Below are positions 1 through 9,233 of a DNA stretch of 64,000 nt, one piece after another (the first letter of the stretch is position 1; every line of letters begins with the position of its first letter). Under the pieces are notes generated by a model. It was not told where the DNA came from. It was given only the letters and a program-made list of their open reading frames with translations, and did not search any database. Location of the stretch: assembly GCF_000148995.1 (NCBI RefSeq), contig NZ_GL538352.1:372001-436000 (forward strand), read 5' to 3'. Source of the DNA: Listeria grayi DSM 20601. Lineage in GTDB: Bacteria > Bacillota > Bacilli > Lactobacillales > Listeriaceae. The position numbers and the translations under genes are program-made.

Positions 1-1
1 T

Positions 2-601
2 TTGACGGATGAAAAGACGAGCGAAGATGTACAGCAACTGCGAATGGGATCTCAAGCGATTCTGGTCGGCAGTGAAACAGTTCTGATCGATGATCCTGCA
101 CTTACGATTCGAAGTAACGTTGTGCCTTATCCGCCCGTCCGCATCGTGCTCGACAGACGCGGACGGACAGTGGATCAAAAGTTCCAGCTTTGGCGAGATG
201 GTCTCGCAGAAACATGGCTTTTTACAGGCAACGAGCCAGATATTAATTTCGCAGAACATGTCCGTGTCTTTGTTGACCCGGACTGGACGACTGAAAAGGT
301 GATCCGCATTTTAGCGGAAGAAGGAATTCAATCTCTTTGTATAGAGGGTGGCGCAGCAATACATGATGCCTTTTTAGCAGCTGGCAAAGTCGATCGGATC
401 GTAAGTTATGTTGCTCCTTACTTACTGGGAGGAAATGCTCGTCCAGCTGTAGCAAGCAAGAGACAAACAGACGCTTTGACGGCATTTGAGCTTAGCCATG
501 TAGAACAATTGAAAGAAGATGTGAAGTTAGTGTATCACAGAAGGGAGGCAGACAAATGTTTACCGGAATCATCGGAGCGATCGGTAAGATCACTCAGGTA
601 A
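2..601 (+). CDS. ribD: Riboflavin biosynthesis protein RibD, C-terminal reductase part (5' truncated by window edge)
   Basis: This is the reductase half of bifunctional RibD, which reduces 5-amino-6-ribosylaminouracil phosphate to the ribityl form. Visible family features are LRMGSQAILVGSETVLIDDP near the start, VRIVLDRRGR, and the late IEGGAAIHDAFL stretch followed by PYLLGG. The N-terminal deaminase domain lies outside the window. The codon at position 2 is an internal TTG and not the real start. The 3' end overlaps ribE by 46 bases, consistent with a translationally coupled operon. The FMN riboswitch expected upstream of such operons would also be outside the window. Identity is confident from sequence and operon context. 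Confidence 0.93.
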   Translation: MTDEKTSEDVQQLRMGSQAILVGSETVLIDDPALTIRSNVVPYPPVRIVLDRRGRTVDQKFQLWRDGLAETWLFTGNEPDINFAEHVRVFVDPDWTTEKVIRILAEEGIQSLCIEGGAAIHDAFLAAGKVDRIVSYVAPYLLGGNARPAVASKRQTDALTAFELSHVEQLKEDVKLVYHRREADKCLPESSERSVRSLR

Positions 602-1188
602 AACAGACCCATCAAACTATCGTGATTGGTGTGGCGGCGCCAGAACCATTTTTGGAAAACTATAAAATCGGTGACAGTATGGCCGTGAATGGTGTATGCC
701 TGACTGCAATTTCCATAACGGCCAATAGTTTCCAAGCAGACGTGATGCCAGAAACATTTCGCGCTACTAATTTAAGCCGCTTGCAGATCGGATCGCCAGT
801 CAATCTTGAACGAGCACTACCTTTAAACGGCAGATTGGAAGGGCACCTGGTAGCAGGGCATGTCGATGCAACTGCGAAAATCGAACGAATCTGGCAAGAG
901 GAGAATGCGATTCGCTATCAATTTGTATTTCCTGCTTCTTTAGCAAATGAGATCGTTCGCAAGGGTTCCGTTGCTATCGATGGGACAAGTTTGACGATCA
1001 TTGATGTAGCTGGAACAACTTTTTCCGTTGGTTTGATTCCGCATTCGCAAGCAACGACTATTTTAGCAAACAAAAAAGTTGGTGAGCTTGTCAATATCGA
1101 AACAGATCTGGTTGCCAAGTATCTTTTAAAGGAGCAGTCTGGGAATTCGCTATTGACTGCTAAGTATTTACAAGAACATGGATTTTGA
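556..1188 (+). CDS. ribE: Riboflavin synthase alpha chain
   Basis: The enzyme dismutates two 6,7-dimethyl-8-ribityllumazine molecules to riboflavin plus the pyrimidinedione. The protein has 210 residues, the usual length, and begins MFTGIIGAIGKI. It shows two similar lumazine-binding barrels: the first with MAVNGVCLTA near residue 40 and GHLVAGHVD near 98, the second with VAIDGTSLTI near 138 and IPHSQATT near 160. The ATG follows a strong AGGGAGG site lying inside the end of ribD. It is the second gene of the riboflavin operon, and ribBA starts 14 bases after its stop. Confidence 0.96.
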   Translation: MFTGIIGAIGKITQVKQTHQTIVIGVAAPEPFLENYKIGDSMAVNGVCLTAISITANSFQADVMPETFRATNLSRLQIGSPVNLERALPLNGRLEGHLVAGHVDATAKIERIWQEENAIRYQFVFPASLANEIVRKGSVAIDGTSLTIIDVAGTTFSVGLIPHSQATTILANKKVGELVNIETDLVAKYLLKEQSGNSLLTAKYLQEHGF

Positions 1189-1202
1189 AGGAGGAAAGAA
1201 GG

Positions 1203-2417
1203 ATGGATCATAAAGTAGAGCAAGCGCTACAAGCATTGCAAGCTGGAAAACTAGTCATCGTCATGGATGATGAAGACCGGGAAAGCGAAGGAGATCTAGT
1301 CGGCATCAGTCAGTTTGTAACTCCGGAAGCCGTTAATTTTATGACAACTTATGCACGTGGGCTGATTTGTGTGCCTTTAGCCAAAGAATTGGCGGAAGAA
1401 TGGGATTTGCAGCCAATGACAGGACATAATACAGATAAGTTCGGGACCAATTTTACCATCAGCGTGGACCATCGCTCCACCTCAACAGGAATTTCTGCAT
1501 TTGACCGCGCAGCAACGATCCAAGCGTTGGGAAATAAACAGACCACAGCAGCAGACTTTTATCTGCCAGGGCATATTTTTCCGCTGATTGCAGAAACTGG
1601 CGGGGTTTTAAAGCGGCGTGGACATACAGAAGCAGCGGTAGATCTGGCTCGCTTAGCAGGCGCAGTACCGGCGGGGTACATCTGCGAGATCTTAAATCCG
1701 GATGGCACGATGGCAAGACGAGCAACGTTAGAAAAATTGGCAGAAGAGTGGGGATTGATAATGATAACGATAGATGATATTGTTCGCTACCGCCAATTGG
1801 AAGACACGCCAGTAGAATCCGAAGTAACGGTCAGCTTACCTACAGCTTATGGCAATTTCTCCTTAGAAGCATTTACGTCATTAGATGACGGTCAATTGCA
1901 GTTATTAGTATCAAAAGGAAAACTGGATACCGACGAGCCACTGCTAGTCCGCTTGCATTCAGAATGTTTGACTGGTGACGTCCTTGGATCGCACCGTTGC
2001 GACTGCGGGGAACAACTTGAAAAAGCGCTAGCGACGATAGAGAAAGCTGGTCGCGGGGCTGTCCTGTATTTGCGCCAAGAGGGTCGGGGTATCGGGCTTT
2101 TGAATAAACTAAAAGCGTATGCCCTACAAGAAAATGGCTACGATACTTACGATGCCAATGTACATCTTGGCTTTGCTCCAGATAGCCGGGAATATCACAA
2201 TGCGGCGGCGATTTTAAAAGAAAAAGGAATTCGCCAAGTACGACTGATGACGAATAATCCAGAAAAGGTACAGGCTTTAGAAGACATGGGGATCGAAGTT
2301 GTCGAAAGAGTTCCACTTGAAGTAGGGATTTATCCGGAAAATAGTAAGTACTTAACGACAAAAGCAGAAAAATTTCATCATTTATTGCACATAGAAAATG
2401 GAGGAGAAGTAAAATGA
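1203..2417 (+). CDS. ribBA: Bifunctional DHBP synthase / GTP cyclohydrolase II
   Basis: This 404-residue protein supplies both riboflavin precursors. The N-terminal RibB half (about 1-200) makes dihydroxybutanone phosphate from ribulose 5-phosphate and shows [12 protein letters not shown] near residue 21 and [13 protein letters not shown] near 142. The C-terminal RibA half opens the GTP ring and shows [20 protein letters not shown], whose cysteines are the zinc ligands, and RQEGRGIGL. The ATG at 1203 is chosen because GGAGGAAAG lies just before it; an in-frame TTG at 1185 has no such site. The stop overlaps the ribH start as ATGA. Confidence 0.96.
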   Translation: MDHKVEQALQALQAGKLVIVMDDEDRESEGDLVGISQFVTPEAVNFMTTYARGLICVPLAKELAEEWDLQPMTGHNTDKFGTNFTISVDHRSTSTGISAFDRAATIQALGNKQTTAADFYLPGHIFPLIAETGGVLKRRGHTEAAVDLARLAGAVPAGYICEILNPDGTMARRATLEKLAEEWGLIMITIDDIVRYRQLEDTPVESEVTVSLPTAYGNFSLEAFTSLDDGQLQLLVSKGKLDTDEPLLVRLHSECLTGDVLGSHRCDCGEQLEKALATIEKAGRGAVLYLRQEGRGIGLLNKLKAYALQENGYDTYDANVHLGFAPDSREYHNAAAILKEKGIRQVRLMTNNPEKVQALEDMGIEVVERVPLEVGIYPENSKYLTTKAEKFHHLLHIENGGEVK

Positions 2418-2878
2418 CAGTTTATGAAGGTATGTACGATGGTAAAGGGTTAAAAATAGCAATTGTAGTAGCGCGCTTTAATGAGTTTATCACTTCTAAA
2501 TTATTAGCAGGTGCATTGGACACGTTGAAACGGCATGGCGTTTCGGAAGAAGATATTCAAGTGATCTGGGTACCAGGTGCATTCGAGATCCCGCTAGCTG
2601 CTCAAGTGATCAGTAAGAAAAAAGAAATCGACGGAGTTATCACTTTAGGCGCGGTCATTCGCGGGGCAACGACGCATTATGACTATGTATGCAGCGAAGT
2701 TTCTAAAGGTGTGGCGAATGTGGGGCTGGCAAGCGGGATTCCAGTTATCTTCGGTGTCCTTACAACGGAAACTATTGAACAGGCGATAGAACGGGCTGGA
2801 ACGAAAGCTGGAAACAAAGGCTCAGAATCAGCGATGGGTGTGCTGGAAATGACGAATTTGATAAAAGTGATCGGCTAA
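2414..2878 (+). CDS. ribH: 6,7-dimethyl-8-ribityllumazine synthase
   Basis: Lumazine synthase condenses the pyrimidinedione with dihydroxybutanone phosphate, the penultimate step to riboflavin, and normally assembles into an icosahedral capsid. The protein has 154 residues. Family motifs are [13 protein letters not shown] near the start, [13 protein letters not shown] near residue 56, [15 protein letters not shown] near 79 with the catalytic histidine, and [13 protein letters not shown] near 107. It is the last operon gene, coupled to ribBA through an ATGA overlap and followed at once by a strong bidirectional terminator. Confidence 0.96.
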   Translation: MTVYEGMYDGKGLKIAIVVARFNEFITSKLLAGALDTLKRHGVSEEDIQVIWVPGAFEIPLAAQVISKKKEIDGVITLGAVIRGATTHYDYVCSEVSKGVANVGLASGIPVIFGVLTTETIEQAIERAGTKAGNKGSESAMGVLEMTNLIKVIG

Positions 2879-2880
2879 CT

Positions 2881-2921
2881 AAAAAAACGCGGAAAAGAAT
2901 ATCTCTTTTCCGCGTTTTTTG
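2881..2921. terminator. Bidirectional intrinsic terminator, ribH/clpE
   Basis: A perfect 12-bp stem (ACGCGGAAAAGA with its complement) around a 5-base loop is flanked by an A run and a T run, so it can end both the rib operon and the convergent clpE transcript. Confidence 0.93.
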
Positions 2922-2926
2922 TTTTA

Positions 2927-5092
2927 TTAAGCCATTACTTGTTGTTTTACAACGATTTTACCAGTTTCATCGACATCTGCTTGTAAAGCTTTTGCTTCGG
3001 GTTCATCGATCAAAATATCAGCAATGTTGTCTTCCAATTGTTCTTGGATCGTTCTACGAAGTGGTCGAGCACCGAACTTACTGTCGTAACCAAGATCGAT
3101 CAGTTTTTCTTTTGCTGCGTCTGTCACATCGATCGTTACTTCTTCGTCTGCTAACATGGTATTTAAGTCTGCCAGCATCAAGTTGACGATTTCAAGGAGA
3201 TTATCTTTTTCAAGCTGGTTGAATTCAACGACACTGTCGAGACGGTTCAAGAATTCTGGTTTAAAGAAGTAGCCGAGCTTATCCAGTGAATCACTGTCTT
3301 TTTCGGATTGTTTTTCTTTCAACATCGTAAAGCCGACAGAAGCCTCTTTATCGACTGTTCCTGCGTTGCTTGTCATAATAATAACGGTATCTTTGAAACT
3401 TACGGTCCTACCTTGAGAATCGGTTAGGCGACCGTCTTCCAAGATTTGCAAGAACATGTGTTGGACATCTGGATGTGCTTTCTCGATTTCATCCAGTAGC
3501 AGAATGCTATAAGGATGACGGCGGATCTTCTCGGTCAATTGACCAGCTTCATCGTGACCAACATAGCCTGGAGGCGAACCAATCAGCTTAGCAACGCTGT
3601 GTTTTTCCATATATTCACTCATATCTAGTCTGATCATCGCTTCTTCTGTACCAAACAATTCTTTTGCAAGCGTACGTCCTAACTCGGTTTTACCTACACC
3701 AGTAGGTCCAACGAATAGGAAGGAACCTATCGGCCGGTTTTTTTGTTTCAAGCCGACCCGGCTGCGGCGGATCGCTTTTGCTACTTTGCCAACAGCTTGT
3801 TTTTGGCCAATAACTTTTTCATTCAAATGTGCTTCTAAATGTTTCATTTTAGATTGTTCTTCGGCTTGTAGTTGTCCAACTGGAATACCAGTTTTTTCTT
3901 CAATAATAGCTTGGATATCAGCGACTTGGATGACCGGACGTTCAGAAATACCAGCGGCTGTTTTGTTTTCGGAGAGACGTGTGATCTCATCACGGATATT
4001 AGCTGCTTTTTCATAGTCTTCGTTTTGCAATGCTTGTGCCTTTTCTTTTTCCAAGCGTTCGACGCGTTCGCTGACTGTTTTTTCGTCTAAACGTTCGACA
4101 GACAGATTATAGCGGGCACCAACCTCGTCCATTAGGTCAATTGCTTTATCTGGCAGTTGACGGTCTTGGATATAGCGTACGCTCAAGTTGACAGCGGCAT
4201 CGAGGCTTTCTTTCGAATAAGCGACTTCATGATAATCCTCATAACGTTCTTTTAATCCGTTCAAGATCGTAATCGTGTCAGCGGCACTTGGTTCGTTGAC
4301 CGTTACAGGCTGGAAGCGTCGTTCTAAAGCAGCATCTTTCTCGATTTGACGGTATTCTTTCAAGGTTGTCGCACCGACCATTTGTATGTCACCCCGTGCT
4401 AATGCTGGTTTTAGAATGTTACCAGCATCCATCGAACCTTCTGCGGAGCCAGCGCCTACGATCGTGTGGACTTCGTCAATGAAGAGGATCGTATTGGTCT
4501 GATCTTGCAGTTCTTGGATCAATTGTTTCATTTTTTCTTCAAACTGTCCGCGGATCCCAGTACCAGATACTAAGGAAGCCACATCGAGCAAGATGATTTC
4601 TTTGTCTAACAATTTCGTCGGGACTTTTTTATCTGCAATCGCAATTGCTAGGCCTTCGACAACAGCCGTTTTACCTACACCTGGTTCACCGATCAAAACA
4701 GGATTGTTTTTTGTACGGCGGTTAAGAATCTCGATCACACGTTTGATTTCCTTATCGCGGCCAATCACCGGATCTAGTTTGTTTTCACGTGCCATCGCTG
4801 TAAGATTTGTTCCATATTGACCTAAAAGGCCGCCACCATTACCAGCTGTTTGGGTTTGAACCGTGGATTGTGGTCTGCCTCCAGATTGGAAGTCGTTCCT
4901 TTGATTAGCATTATTGAGACCGCCCAATTGACGGAAAATATCGTCAAAAGGAGAGTTGCCTGAAAATGGATTAGTTTGATTTTTAACTGTTTGATAGCAG
5001 TCTTGGCATAACGGTATTTCTTGTTTTTGACCATTGATGTTCATATATAACTGTATCGTTGCTTGATTTTGTTTACAATTTTCGCATAGCAT
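2927..5092 (-). CDS. clpE: ATP-dependent Clp protease ATP-binding subunit ClpE
   Basis: ClpE is a class-1 Hsp100 unfoldase that feeds heat-damaged proteins to ClpP. Starting at the ATG at 5092, preceded by GAGGAGG, the protein has 721 residues and begins [15 protein letters not shown]. It has the CxxC...CxxC zinc finger that marks ClpE. Two AAA modules follow: Walker A GEPGVGKT, then a UVR-like coiled middle region ([14 protein letters not shown]), then Walker [12 protein letters not shown] with the Clp C-terminal domain. Two CtsR operators overlap its promoter. A longer in-frame start lies upstream but would place 12 extra residues before the zinc finger. Confidence 0.95.
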   Translation of the reverse strand: MLCENCKQNQATIQLYMNINGQKQEIPLCQDCYQTVKNQTNPFSGNSPFDDIFRQLGGLNNANQRNDFQSGGRPQSTVQTQTAGNGGGLLGQYGTNLTAMARENKLDPVIGRDKEIKRVIEILNRRTKNNPVLIGEPGVGKTAVVEGLAIAIADKKVPTKLLDKEIILLDVASLVSGTGIRGQFEEKMKQLIQELQDQTNTILFIDEVHTIVGAGSAEGSMDAGNILKPALARGDIQMVGATTLKEYRQIEKDAALERRFQPVTVNEPSAADTITILNGLKERYEDYHEVAYSKESLDAAVNLSVRYIQDRQLPDKAIDLMDEVGARYNLSVERLDEKTVSERVERLEKEKAQALQNEDYEKAANIRDEITRLSENKTAAGISERPVIQVADIQAIIEEKTGIPVGQLQAEEQSKMKHLEAHLNEKVIGQKQAVGKVAKAIRRSRVGLKQKNRPIGSFLFVGPTGVGKTELGRTLAKELFGTEEAMIRLDMSEYMEKHSVAKLIGSPPGYVGHDEAGQLTEKIRRHPYSILLLDEIEKAHPDVQHMFLQILEDGRLTDSQGRTVSFKDTVIIMTSNAGTVDKEASVGFTMLKEKQSEKDSDSLDKLGYFFKPEFLNRLDSVVEFNQLEKDNLLEIVNLMLADLNTMLADEEVTIDVTDAAKEKLIDLGYDSKFGARPLRRTIQEQLEDNIADILIDEPEAKALQADVDETGKIVVKQQVMA

Positions 5093-5141
5093 AAAGTTTC
5101 CTCCTCTATAAATAGTGGAATTGATCAAAGCGCTTGTTGAC

Positions 5142-5197
5142 TTTGACTAACTTTGACCTTATGGCTATAGTATACACTGACCTATTTTGACTTTCAA
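5142..5197 (-). promoter_or_regulatory. clpE promoter with two CtsR operators
   Basis: On the minus strand, -35 TTGAAA (5197-5192) and -10 TATACT (5173-5168) are separated by 18 bp. Two CtsR heptad repeats are visible. GGTCAAA-GTT-AGTCAAA (5158-5142) lies just downstream of the -10. AGTCAAA-ATA-GGTCAGT (5192-5176) lies between the -35 and -10. The CtsR consensus is RGTCAAANANRGTCAAA, and Listeria clpE is a known CtsR target. Confidence 0.88.
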
Positions 5198-5209
5198 GTG
5201 TTTTGCTCA

Positions 5210-5252
5210 AAAAAAAAGAACATTTCCACGGAAATAGAAAATGTCCTTTTTA
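5210..5252 (-). terminator. Intrinsic terminator of the 103-aa gene
   Basis: On the minus strand an 8-bp stem (GGACATTT with AAATGTTC) is followed by a long T run, directly after the stop of the upstream minus-strand gene. Confidence 0.7.
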
Positions 5253-5254
5253 AG

Positions 5255-5566
5255 TTACTCAAACTCAATCTCATAAATCGATTCATCTAAACTATCGAGT
5301 ATCTCATTTGCTTCTATATAATTGATCCATTCCTTTTTTGGCTCAGAGGAACTAGCTTTTACGAGCGGCTTAATGCGGCTATAAATCGTTTTGAGAAGGT
5401 CTGTCCACATGTTGTTCACGGCGCGCTGGATTTTTTCTTCTTTCCAACGTTTTGCAGGGGCTCTTCGTCGGTTTTTTACATTTTGGTATTCTGTCGCATT
5501 GACTACAAACGTTTCTCGCGATTGTAAGTGGTTGTCCATATACTCCATAAATTCAGTGAAATTCAA
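5255..5566 (-). CDS. Hypothetical protein, 103 aa
   Basis: I do not recognise this protein. It begins with TTG at 5566, preceded by AGGAGAT at suitable spacing. It is soluble and charged, with no signal peptide or membrane segment. A basic stretch (KNRRRAPAKRWKEEKIQRA, residues 30-48) precedes an acidic C-terminus (EANEILDSLDESIYEIEFE). This charge split is the only notable feature. It is monocistronic, with its own terminator. Confidence 0.6.
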   Translation of the reverse strand: MNFTEFMEYMDNHLQSRETFVVNATEYQNVKNRRRAPAKRWKEEKIQRAVNNMWTDLLKTIYSRIKPLVKASSSEPKKEWINYIEANEILDSLDESIYEIEFE

Positions 5567-5762
5567 GTTAATATCTCCTAGCTCTCGTATAGTATTTGAC
5601 TACGCCTTGTTACATTCTCCATAACCGTTATAGAGCTGGAATTGGTATTTTTGACAAATAAAAAAGCCGGAATTCCTTTTTGTTGGCTGCTTCAAGTATA
5701 ACATGAGGGGAGAGATATGAATACTCTTTTTGATTTTTATAGAACGATTTGCGAAAAGACAC

Positions 5763-5800
5763 AAAAAAGACATTTTTCTGTTATAGAAAAATGTCTTTCT
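5763..5800 (-). terminator. Intrinsic terminator downstream of the CPBP gene
   Basis: A perfect 12-bp stem AGACATTTTTCT/AGAAAAATGTCT around GTTAT; on the minus strand it is followed by TTTTTT. The rest of 5567-5841 shows no supported gene. Confidence 0.8.
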
Positions 5801-5841
5801 TTTTATGTAATACAAAAATTGTATCACTGACAGTTCGGCTG

Positions 5842-6453
5842 TTAGTATAGCGGTAAAGCTACTAATAACAGGAAGATGAAGGTTAAGTGCGATAAGTAGG
5901 TAAGGATAACGCTTTTCCTAAATTGATATAGTAGATTCCATATTAAGGAAGCAACGAAAATACTGACGACAACAGCGATACTTTTGCTGACACACATAAA
6001 TAATGCCAGGATCGCAGCGCTGATAATCGCGGCGATGATCGGGTGGAAATAATGATTTAACCGCTCTAAAACAAAACCACGCCAAAATATTTCTTCTCCC
6101 GGAACAATGATGAAAATGAGTAATAGCCATATTAATAAGGAGTCGGTCGAATATTTGGCAAATGCGCTTTTAACGGATAGATCCAATCCACCTGGAAGGA
6201 CCTTGAAGAGGATGGCGCCAATATAAAAGACGACATAGAGAGCAATACCGGATACAATACCTAGAAATAGGTTTTTTGTAAAAGATGATTTCTTTTCTAG
6301 ATCCTCATTAAAAATAACGAAGCTCATTAAAAATAACGTACAAGCTCCATATAAATACCAAAATGCACCACGATAATGGTAAGTAAGCGCAATTAGGAGC
6401 GCACAAAGTATAAACCCAGCGATGAGTTTATAGTCTATCTTGTTGCTTTTCAA
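5842..6453 (-). CDS. CPBP family (Abi-type) membrane protein, active site incomplete
   Basis: This 203-residue membrane protein has about six hydrophobic segments. It carries the first CPBP glutamic-protease motif, EEIFWRG, at residues 120-126 (EExxxR). The second motif, normally FxxxH, reads F152-M-C-V-S156, so the histidine is serine. A later histidine (H189, SHLTF) could be the third motif. CPBP proteins include CAAX prenyl proteases and bacteriocin-immunity proteins; with one key residue missing, peptidase activity is doubtful. The start is TTG at 6453 with AGAGGTG upstream. No partner genes suggest a substrate. Confidence 0.75.
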   Translation of the reverse strand: MKSNKIDYKLIAGFILCALLIALTYHYRGAFWYLYGACTLFLMSFVIFNEDLEKKSSFTKNLFLGIVSGIALYVVFYIGAILFKVLPGGLDLSVKSAFAKYSTDSLLIWLLLIFIIVPGEEIFWRGFVLERLNHYFHPIIAAIISAAILALFMCVSKSIAVVVSIFVASLIWNLLYQFRKSVILTYLSHLTFIFLLLVALPLY

Positions 6454-6569
6454 AAATCTTACACCTCTTTAATCATAGAACTTATAATCATTTAATACTT
6501 TAATCGAAAAAAAGTTTTTTAGCAAACTTTATAACTATTTTATTGTAACATGACTGAGCTGCGAATATC

Positions 6570-6585
6570 ATGAGAGTTCTCTCAT
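6570..6585. repeat. Inverted repeat upstream of the TagH-like gene
   Basis: ATGAGAG-TT-CTCTCAT, 7-bp perfect arms with a 2-bp centre, lies about 90 bases before the start of the ABC gene and between divergent genes. It could be a regulator site; none is identified. Confidence 0.4.
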
Positions 6586-6672
6586 TTATATAGCATTCAG
6601 ATGGGATTTATGATAGACTGTAGAATGCAAAATAATAATTTACCTATCTAAATTAAAGGTGGAAACAGAAAA

Positions 6673-7872
6673 ATGACGGAAAAAGTGGTAATTTCTCACG
6701 TATCCAAGCAGTATGAACTAGTGAAGACCAAAAGCGACAAGATAAAAGCGATGTTTTTCCCAAAGGATCGCTCGAAATTCTGGGCACTGCGGGATGTCAA
6801 TTTGAGAATCGGCGATGGAGAGACAGTTGGTTTAGTTGGAACAAATGGTTCAGGTAAATCAACACTATCCAACATTATTTCAGGTGTTATTATCCCTACG
6901 ACAGGGAAGGTGGAAGTGAATGGCGAGACTTCGCTGATTGCGATCGCCGCAGGGTTAAAAGGTAATTTATCAGGACTTGACAACATTCGGTTGAAGCTTT
7001 TGATGAGTGGGATGCGTAACAAAGAGATCGACAAACTACTCCCTAGTATCATTGAATTTGCAGATATCGGCGACTTTATCACGCAACCGATCAAAAATTA
7101 TTCCAGCGGGATGAAATCTAGATTAGGATTCGCGATCTCGGTGCATACGGATCCGGATATTTTGATCATTGATGAAGCATTATCTGTTGGGGACCAAACT
7201 TTCTATCAAAAATGTATTGATAAGATGATGGAATTCAAGGCGCAAGGGAAAACGATCATTTTTGTCAGCCACTCACTTAGCCAAGTGAAAAAGCTGTGTG
7301 ATCGAATTGTGTGGATGCACTATGGTACGGTACGGGAAGACGGTCCGTCAGAAGAAGTAGCAGATCACTATGATGCCTTTGTAAAAGAATTTAATAAAAA
7401 ATCAAAAAAAGAGAAAAAAGCGTATATCAAGAAATTCCGTGAAGAACAAAAAAACGGTGAGGGTATGAGCAGGGGAATGAAGCGAGCACCGGCACAAAAG
7501 AAAAATGTCAGCTCCTATTTCTTTGGCGCATTATTGCTAGCACTTACGATGTTCTTTGGTTATTGCGTTGCAGCAGATAAATCTTTTGTTTCCGTTTTAG
7601 GATTTTCTGATTCAAAACCAGCTGTTCATGATAAAGTAAAGCCAAAGCAAGCAGAGAAAAAGAAAAAAGCGGCTCCCAAATCGAAAAAAGAAGAAAAAGC
7701 AAAATCACAGACTGAGACTTATGAAGTCCAAGCAGGTGACACACTTACTGCTATCGCTCAAAAGTACTATAAAGAAGGCGAAGTTGCAGCAGGTGTAGAA
7801 AAAATCATGACCGCGAATAATTTGCAAGACGGAAATATTCATGTTGGTCAAAGTATCAAAATACCGAAGTAG
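6673..7872 (+). CDS. TagH-like ABC transporter ATPase with membrane anchor and LysM domain
   Basis: Residues 1 to about 225 form an ABC ATPase of the polysaccharide/teichoic-acid exporter (TagH) type: Walker [10 protein letters not shown] at 56-64, signature [13 protein letters not shown] near 140, Walker B ILIIDEAL near 161. A basic stretch leads to one transmembrane helix (about 277-300), a Lys/Ala-rich extracellular linker, then a C-terminal LysM domain ([15 protein letters not shown] near 352 to the end) that would contact peptidoglycan. B. subtilis TagH also has an extracytoplasmic tail, but its permease TagG is encoded beside it; none is seen here. AAAGGTGG precedes the ATG. A terminator follows. 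Confidence 0.85.
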   Translation: MTEKVVISHVSKQYELVKTKSDKIKAMFFPKDRSKFWALRDVNLRIGDGETVGLVGTNGSGKSTLSNIISGVIIPTTGKVEVNGETSLIAIAAGLKGNLSGLDNIRLKLLMSGMRNKEIDKLLPSIIEFADIGDFITQPIKNYSSGMKSRLGFAISVHTDPDILIIDEALSVGDQTFYQKCIDKMMEFKAQGKTIIFVSHSLSQVKKLCDRIVWMHYGTVREDGPSEEVADHYDAFVKEFNKKSKKEKKAYIKKFREEQKNGEGMSRGMKRAPAQKKNVSSYFFGALLLALTMFFGYCVAADKSFVSVLGFSDSKPAVHDKVKPKQAEKKKKAAPKSKKEEKAKSQTETYEVQAGDTLTAIAQKYYKEGEVAAGVEKIMTANNLQDGNIHVGQSIKIPK

Positions 7873-7873
7873 C

Positions 7874-7916
7874 AAAATGAGCAAATTTGGCACTAGCTGA
7901 TTTGCTCATTTTTAAA
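7874..7916 (+). terminator. Intrinsic terminator after the TagH-like gene
   Basis: A perfect 13-bp stem AAAATGAGCAAAT/ATTTGCTCATTTT with a 13-base loop and a short T tract. Confidence 0.75.
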
Positions 7917-7955
7917 AGGGCGAAAGGGAAATATAGCGAAGCAGGAGAGGATTCA

Positions 7956-8735
7956 ATGCTTGAAAAAATTTATAAATTTCTACTATGGATATATATTTTC
8001 TGGTTTTTGATCAATATCTGCTTGATCACTTTTCATGTGACACCCCCGCATTTGACAACCTTGCATTCTTTATTCTTAGTATTGACGGGGATATTTGCGC
8101 TCGTTTTTTTCATTATGCAATATGGAACGGGGCTTGGTCTAGCAATGATCAGTCTGGTGTTTATTGTGAGTGTCTCGATCGAGTGGATGCAGCTTAGTTT
8201 CACAGAACAGAATTACGCGGCGCATTTTGGCCTGGATATCTATGGCGTACCAATAACATTCGGCTTTATTTGGATCGGGATGATCGCTGGGACGCACATT
8301 ATTGCCAGAGAGATCACGCTGAAAATCAGCATCGACTGGCTGCGTGGCGGTATCTACTCGATCATCGCTGCAACCATGGTCATGATATTTGAAGTTTTGA
8401 TCCAGCCGATCTCGATGCAGTCGAAGAATCTGTTGGCGCTAGGGAATGGTATTACCGTCTTGCAATTATCGGACTTTATCAATTGGTGGTTGCTCGGCTT
8501 TATTCTGCATTTATTGATTTTCTTTATCCTGAGTTTGACGGATAAGTGGGGGAAATTGAAATATCCAGATCTGAAGTTAGAGCTCGTGATCGTTTATTGG
8601 ATCATTATTGCCTTTTTCGTGTTCCTCTCGCTTTACATTGATCTGTGGTCATCGATTGCGATCATTATTGGCGCAAATGCGTTATTTACGTTATGTTTTT
8701 ATATCAGTTTAGATAAAGAAGAAAAGCAGACATGA
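7956..8735 (+). CDS. DUF422 / CruF-like carotenoid-biosynthesis-type membrane protein
   Basis: This 259-residue integral membrane protein has about seven hydrophobic helices. It resembles the DUF422 (carotenoid biosynthesis protein, CruF hydratase-like) family. The recognisable parts are the central SIEWMQL, the acidic/aromatic loop leading to LDIYGVPITFGFIWIG (about residues 95-115), and the late NWWLLGF segment. The ATG at 7956 has AGGAGAGG before it; an in-frame upstream ATG lies inside the preceding terminator and is unlikely. No phytoene synthase or desaturase is nearby, so a carotenoid role is not supported by context. Confidence 0.65.
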   Translation: MLEKIYKFLLWIYIFWFLINICLITFHVTPPHLTTLHSLFLVLTGIFALVFFIMQYGTGLGLAMISLVFIVSVSIEWMQLSFTEQNYAAHFGLDIYGVPITFGFIWIGMIAGTHIIAREITLKISIDWLRGGIYSIIAATMVMIFEVLIQPISMQSKNLLALGNGITVLQLSDFINWWLLGFILHLLIFFILSLTDKWGKLKYPDLKLELVIVYWIIIAFFVFLSLYIDLWSSIAIIIGANALFTLCFYISLDKEEKQT

Positions 8736-8776
8736 AAAAACAGGAATCGAGATTATCCTCGGTTCCTGTTTTATTG
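8736..8776. terminator. Bidirectional terminator
   Basis: A stem of about 14 bp (AAACAGGAATCGAG with CTCGGTTCCTGTTT, one G-U pair) is flanked by A and T runs and shared by the convergent DUF422 and DUF2187 genes. Confidence 0.88.
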
Positions 8777-8801
8777 CTTTTTACACCATATACTTTTTGT
8801 T

Positions 8802-9005
8802 TTACGATTCATCTGAGGAAGAAGCTGAGTGAATGATTTTATAATTCTTATGATTGACAACAGTTTTTTCATCGACATCAAGATCGTTAAAGTTTTCCAT
8901 GTAAGTCAAATCTACTATAACTGAATTTTCGTTCAATTTTTCTACGATTCCAGTTAATCCATTTTTAAACTCGATTATATCTCCAACCTGTGCTTTTGTC
9001 ATCAT
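8802..9005 (-). CDS. DUF2187 family (YkvS-like) small protein
   Basis: This 67-residue protein begins MMTKAQVGDIIEFKNGLTGI and continues with VEKLNENSVIVDLTYMENF, a short all-beta fold recalling KOW/S1-like domains and matching YkvS/DUF2187 proteins of Bacilli. Function is unknown. The start is chosen because GGAGGAG precedes ATGATG at 9005; the second ATG is equally possible. In Listeria this gene stands just before ptsH, as here, but on the opposite strand. Confidence 0.8.
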   Translation of the reverse strand: MMTKAQVGDIIEFKNGLTGIVEKLNENSVIVDLTYMENFNDLDVDEKTVVNHKNYKIIHSASSSDES

Positions 9006-9199
9006 TACCACTCCTCCGAATTTCACTTCCTGCTGCTTCCTTTTTGAAAAAGTGCTTATTAAAGTTCAGTTTGCACTATTTCGATTTAAAAAGCAACTAT
9101 AACCCTTTCGATTTCGGGAATTTAAATTGTGAATAAAAGCGCAATCATAGGCATATGAGCGCCTCCATTACCTAAAACGGTTGCACAAAGTTGATTTGC

Positions 9200-9227
9200 T
9201 TACATGTTTTCTCAAAAAAACATGTAA
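9200..9227. repeat. Perfect 11-bp inverted repeat upstream of the ptsHI promoter
   Basis: TTACATGTTTT and AAAACATGTAA are separated by 6 bases and end 6 bases before the -35 hexamer. Position suggests an operator or an upstream transcript end. The rest of 9006-9348, a stretch without genes, shows only this and the promoter. Confidence 0.5.
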
Positions 9228-9233
9228 AAAAAG

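Noticed and set aside
5600-5827. A 75-codon minus-strand open frame between the 103-aa gene and the CPBP gene
   Set aside because: No ribosome binding site, low-complexity Lys/Ile/Phe composition, and it runs through a clear terminator hairpin.
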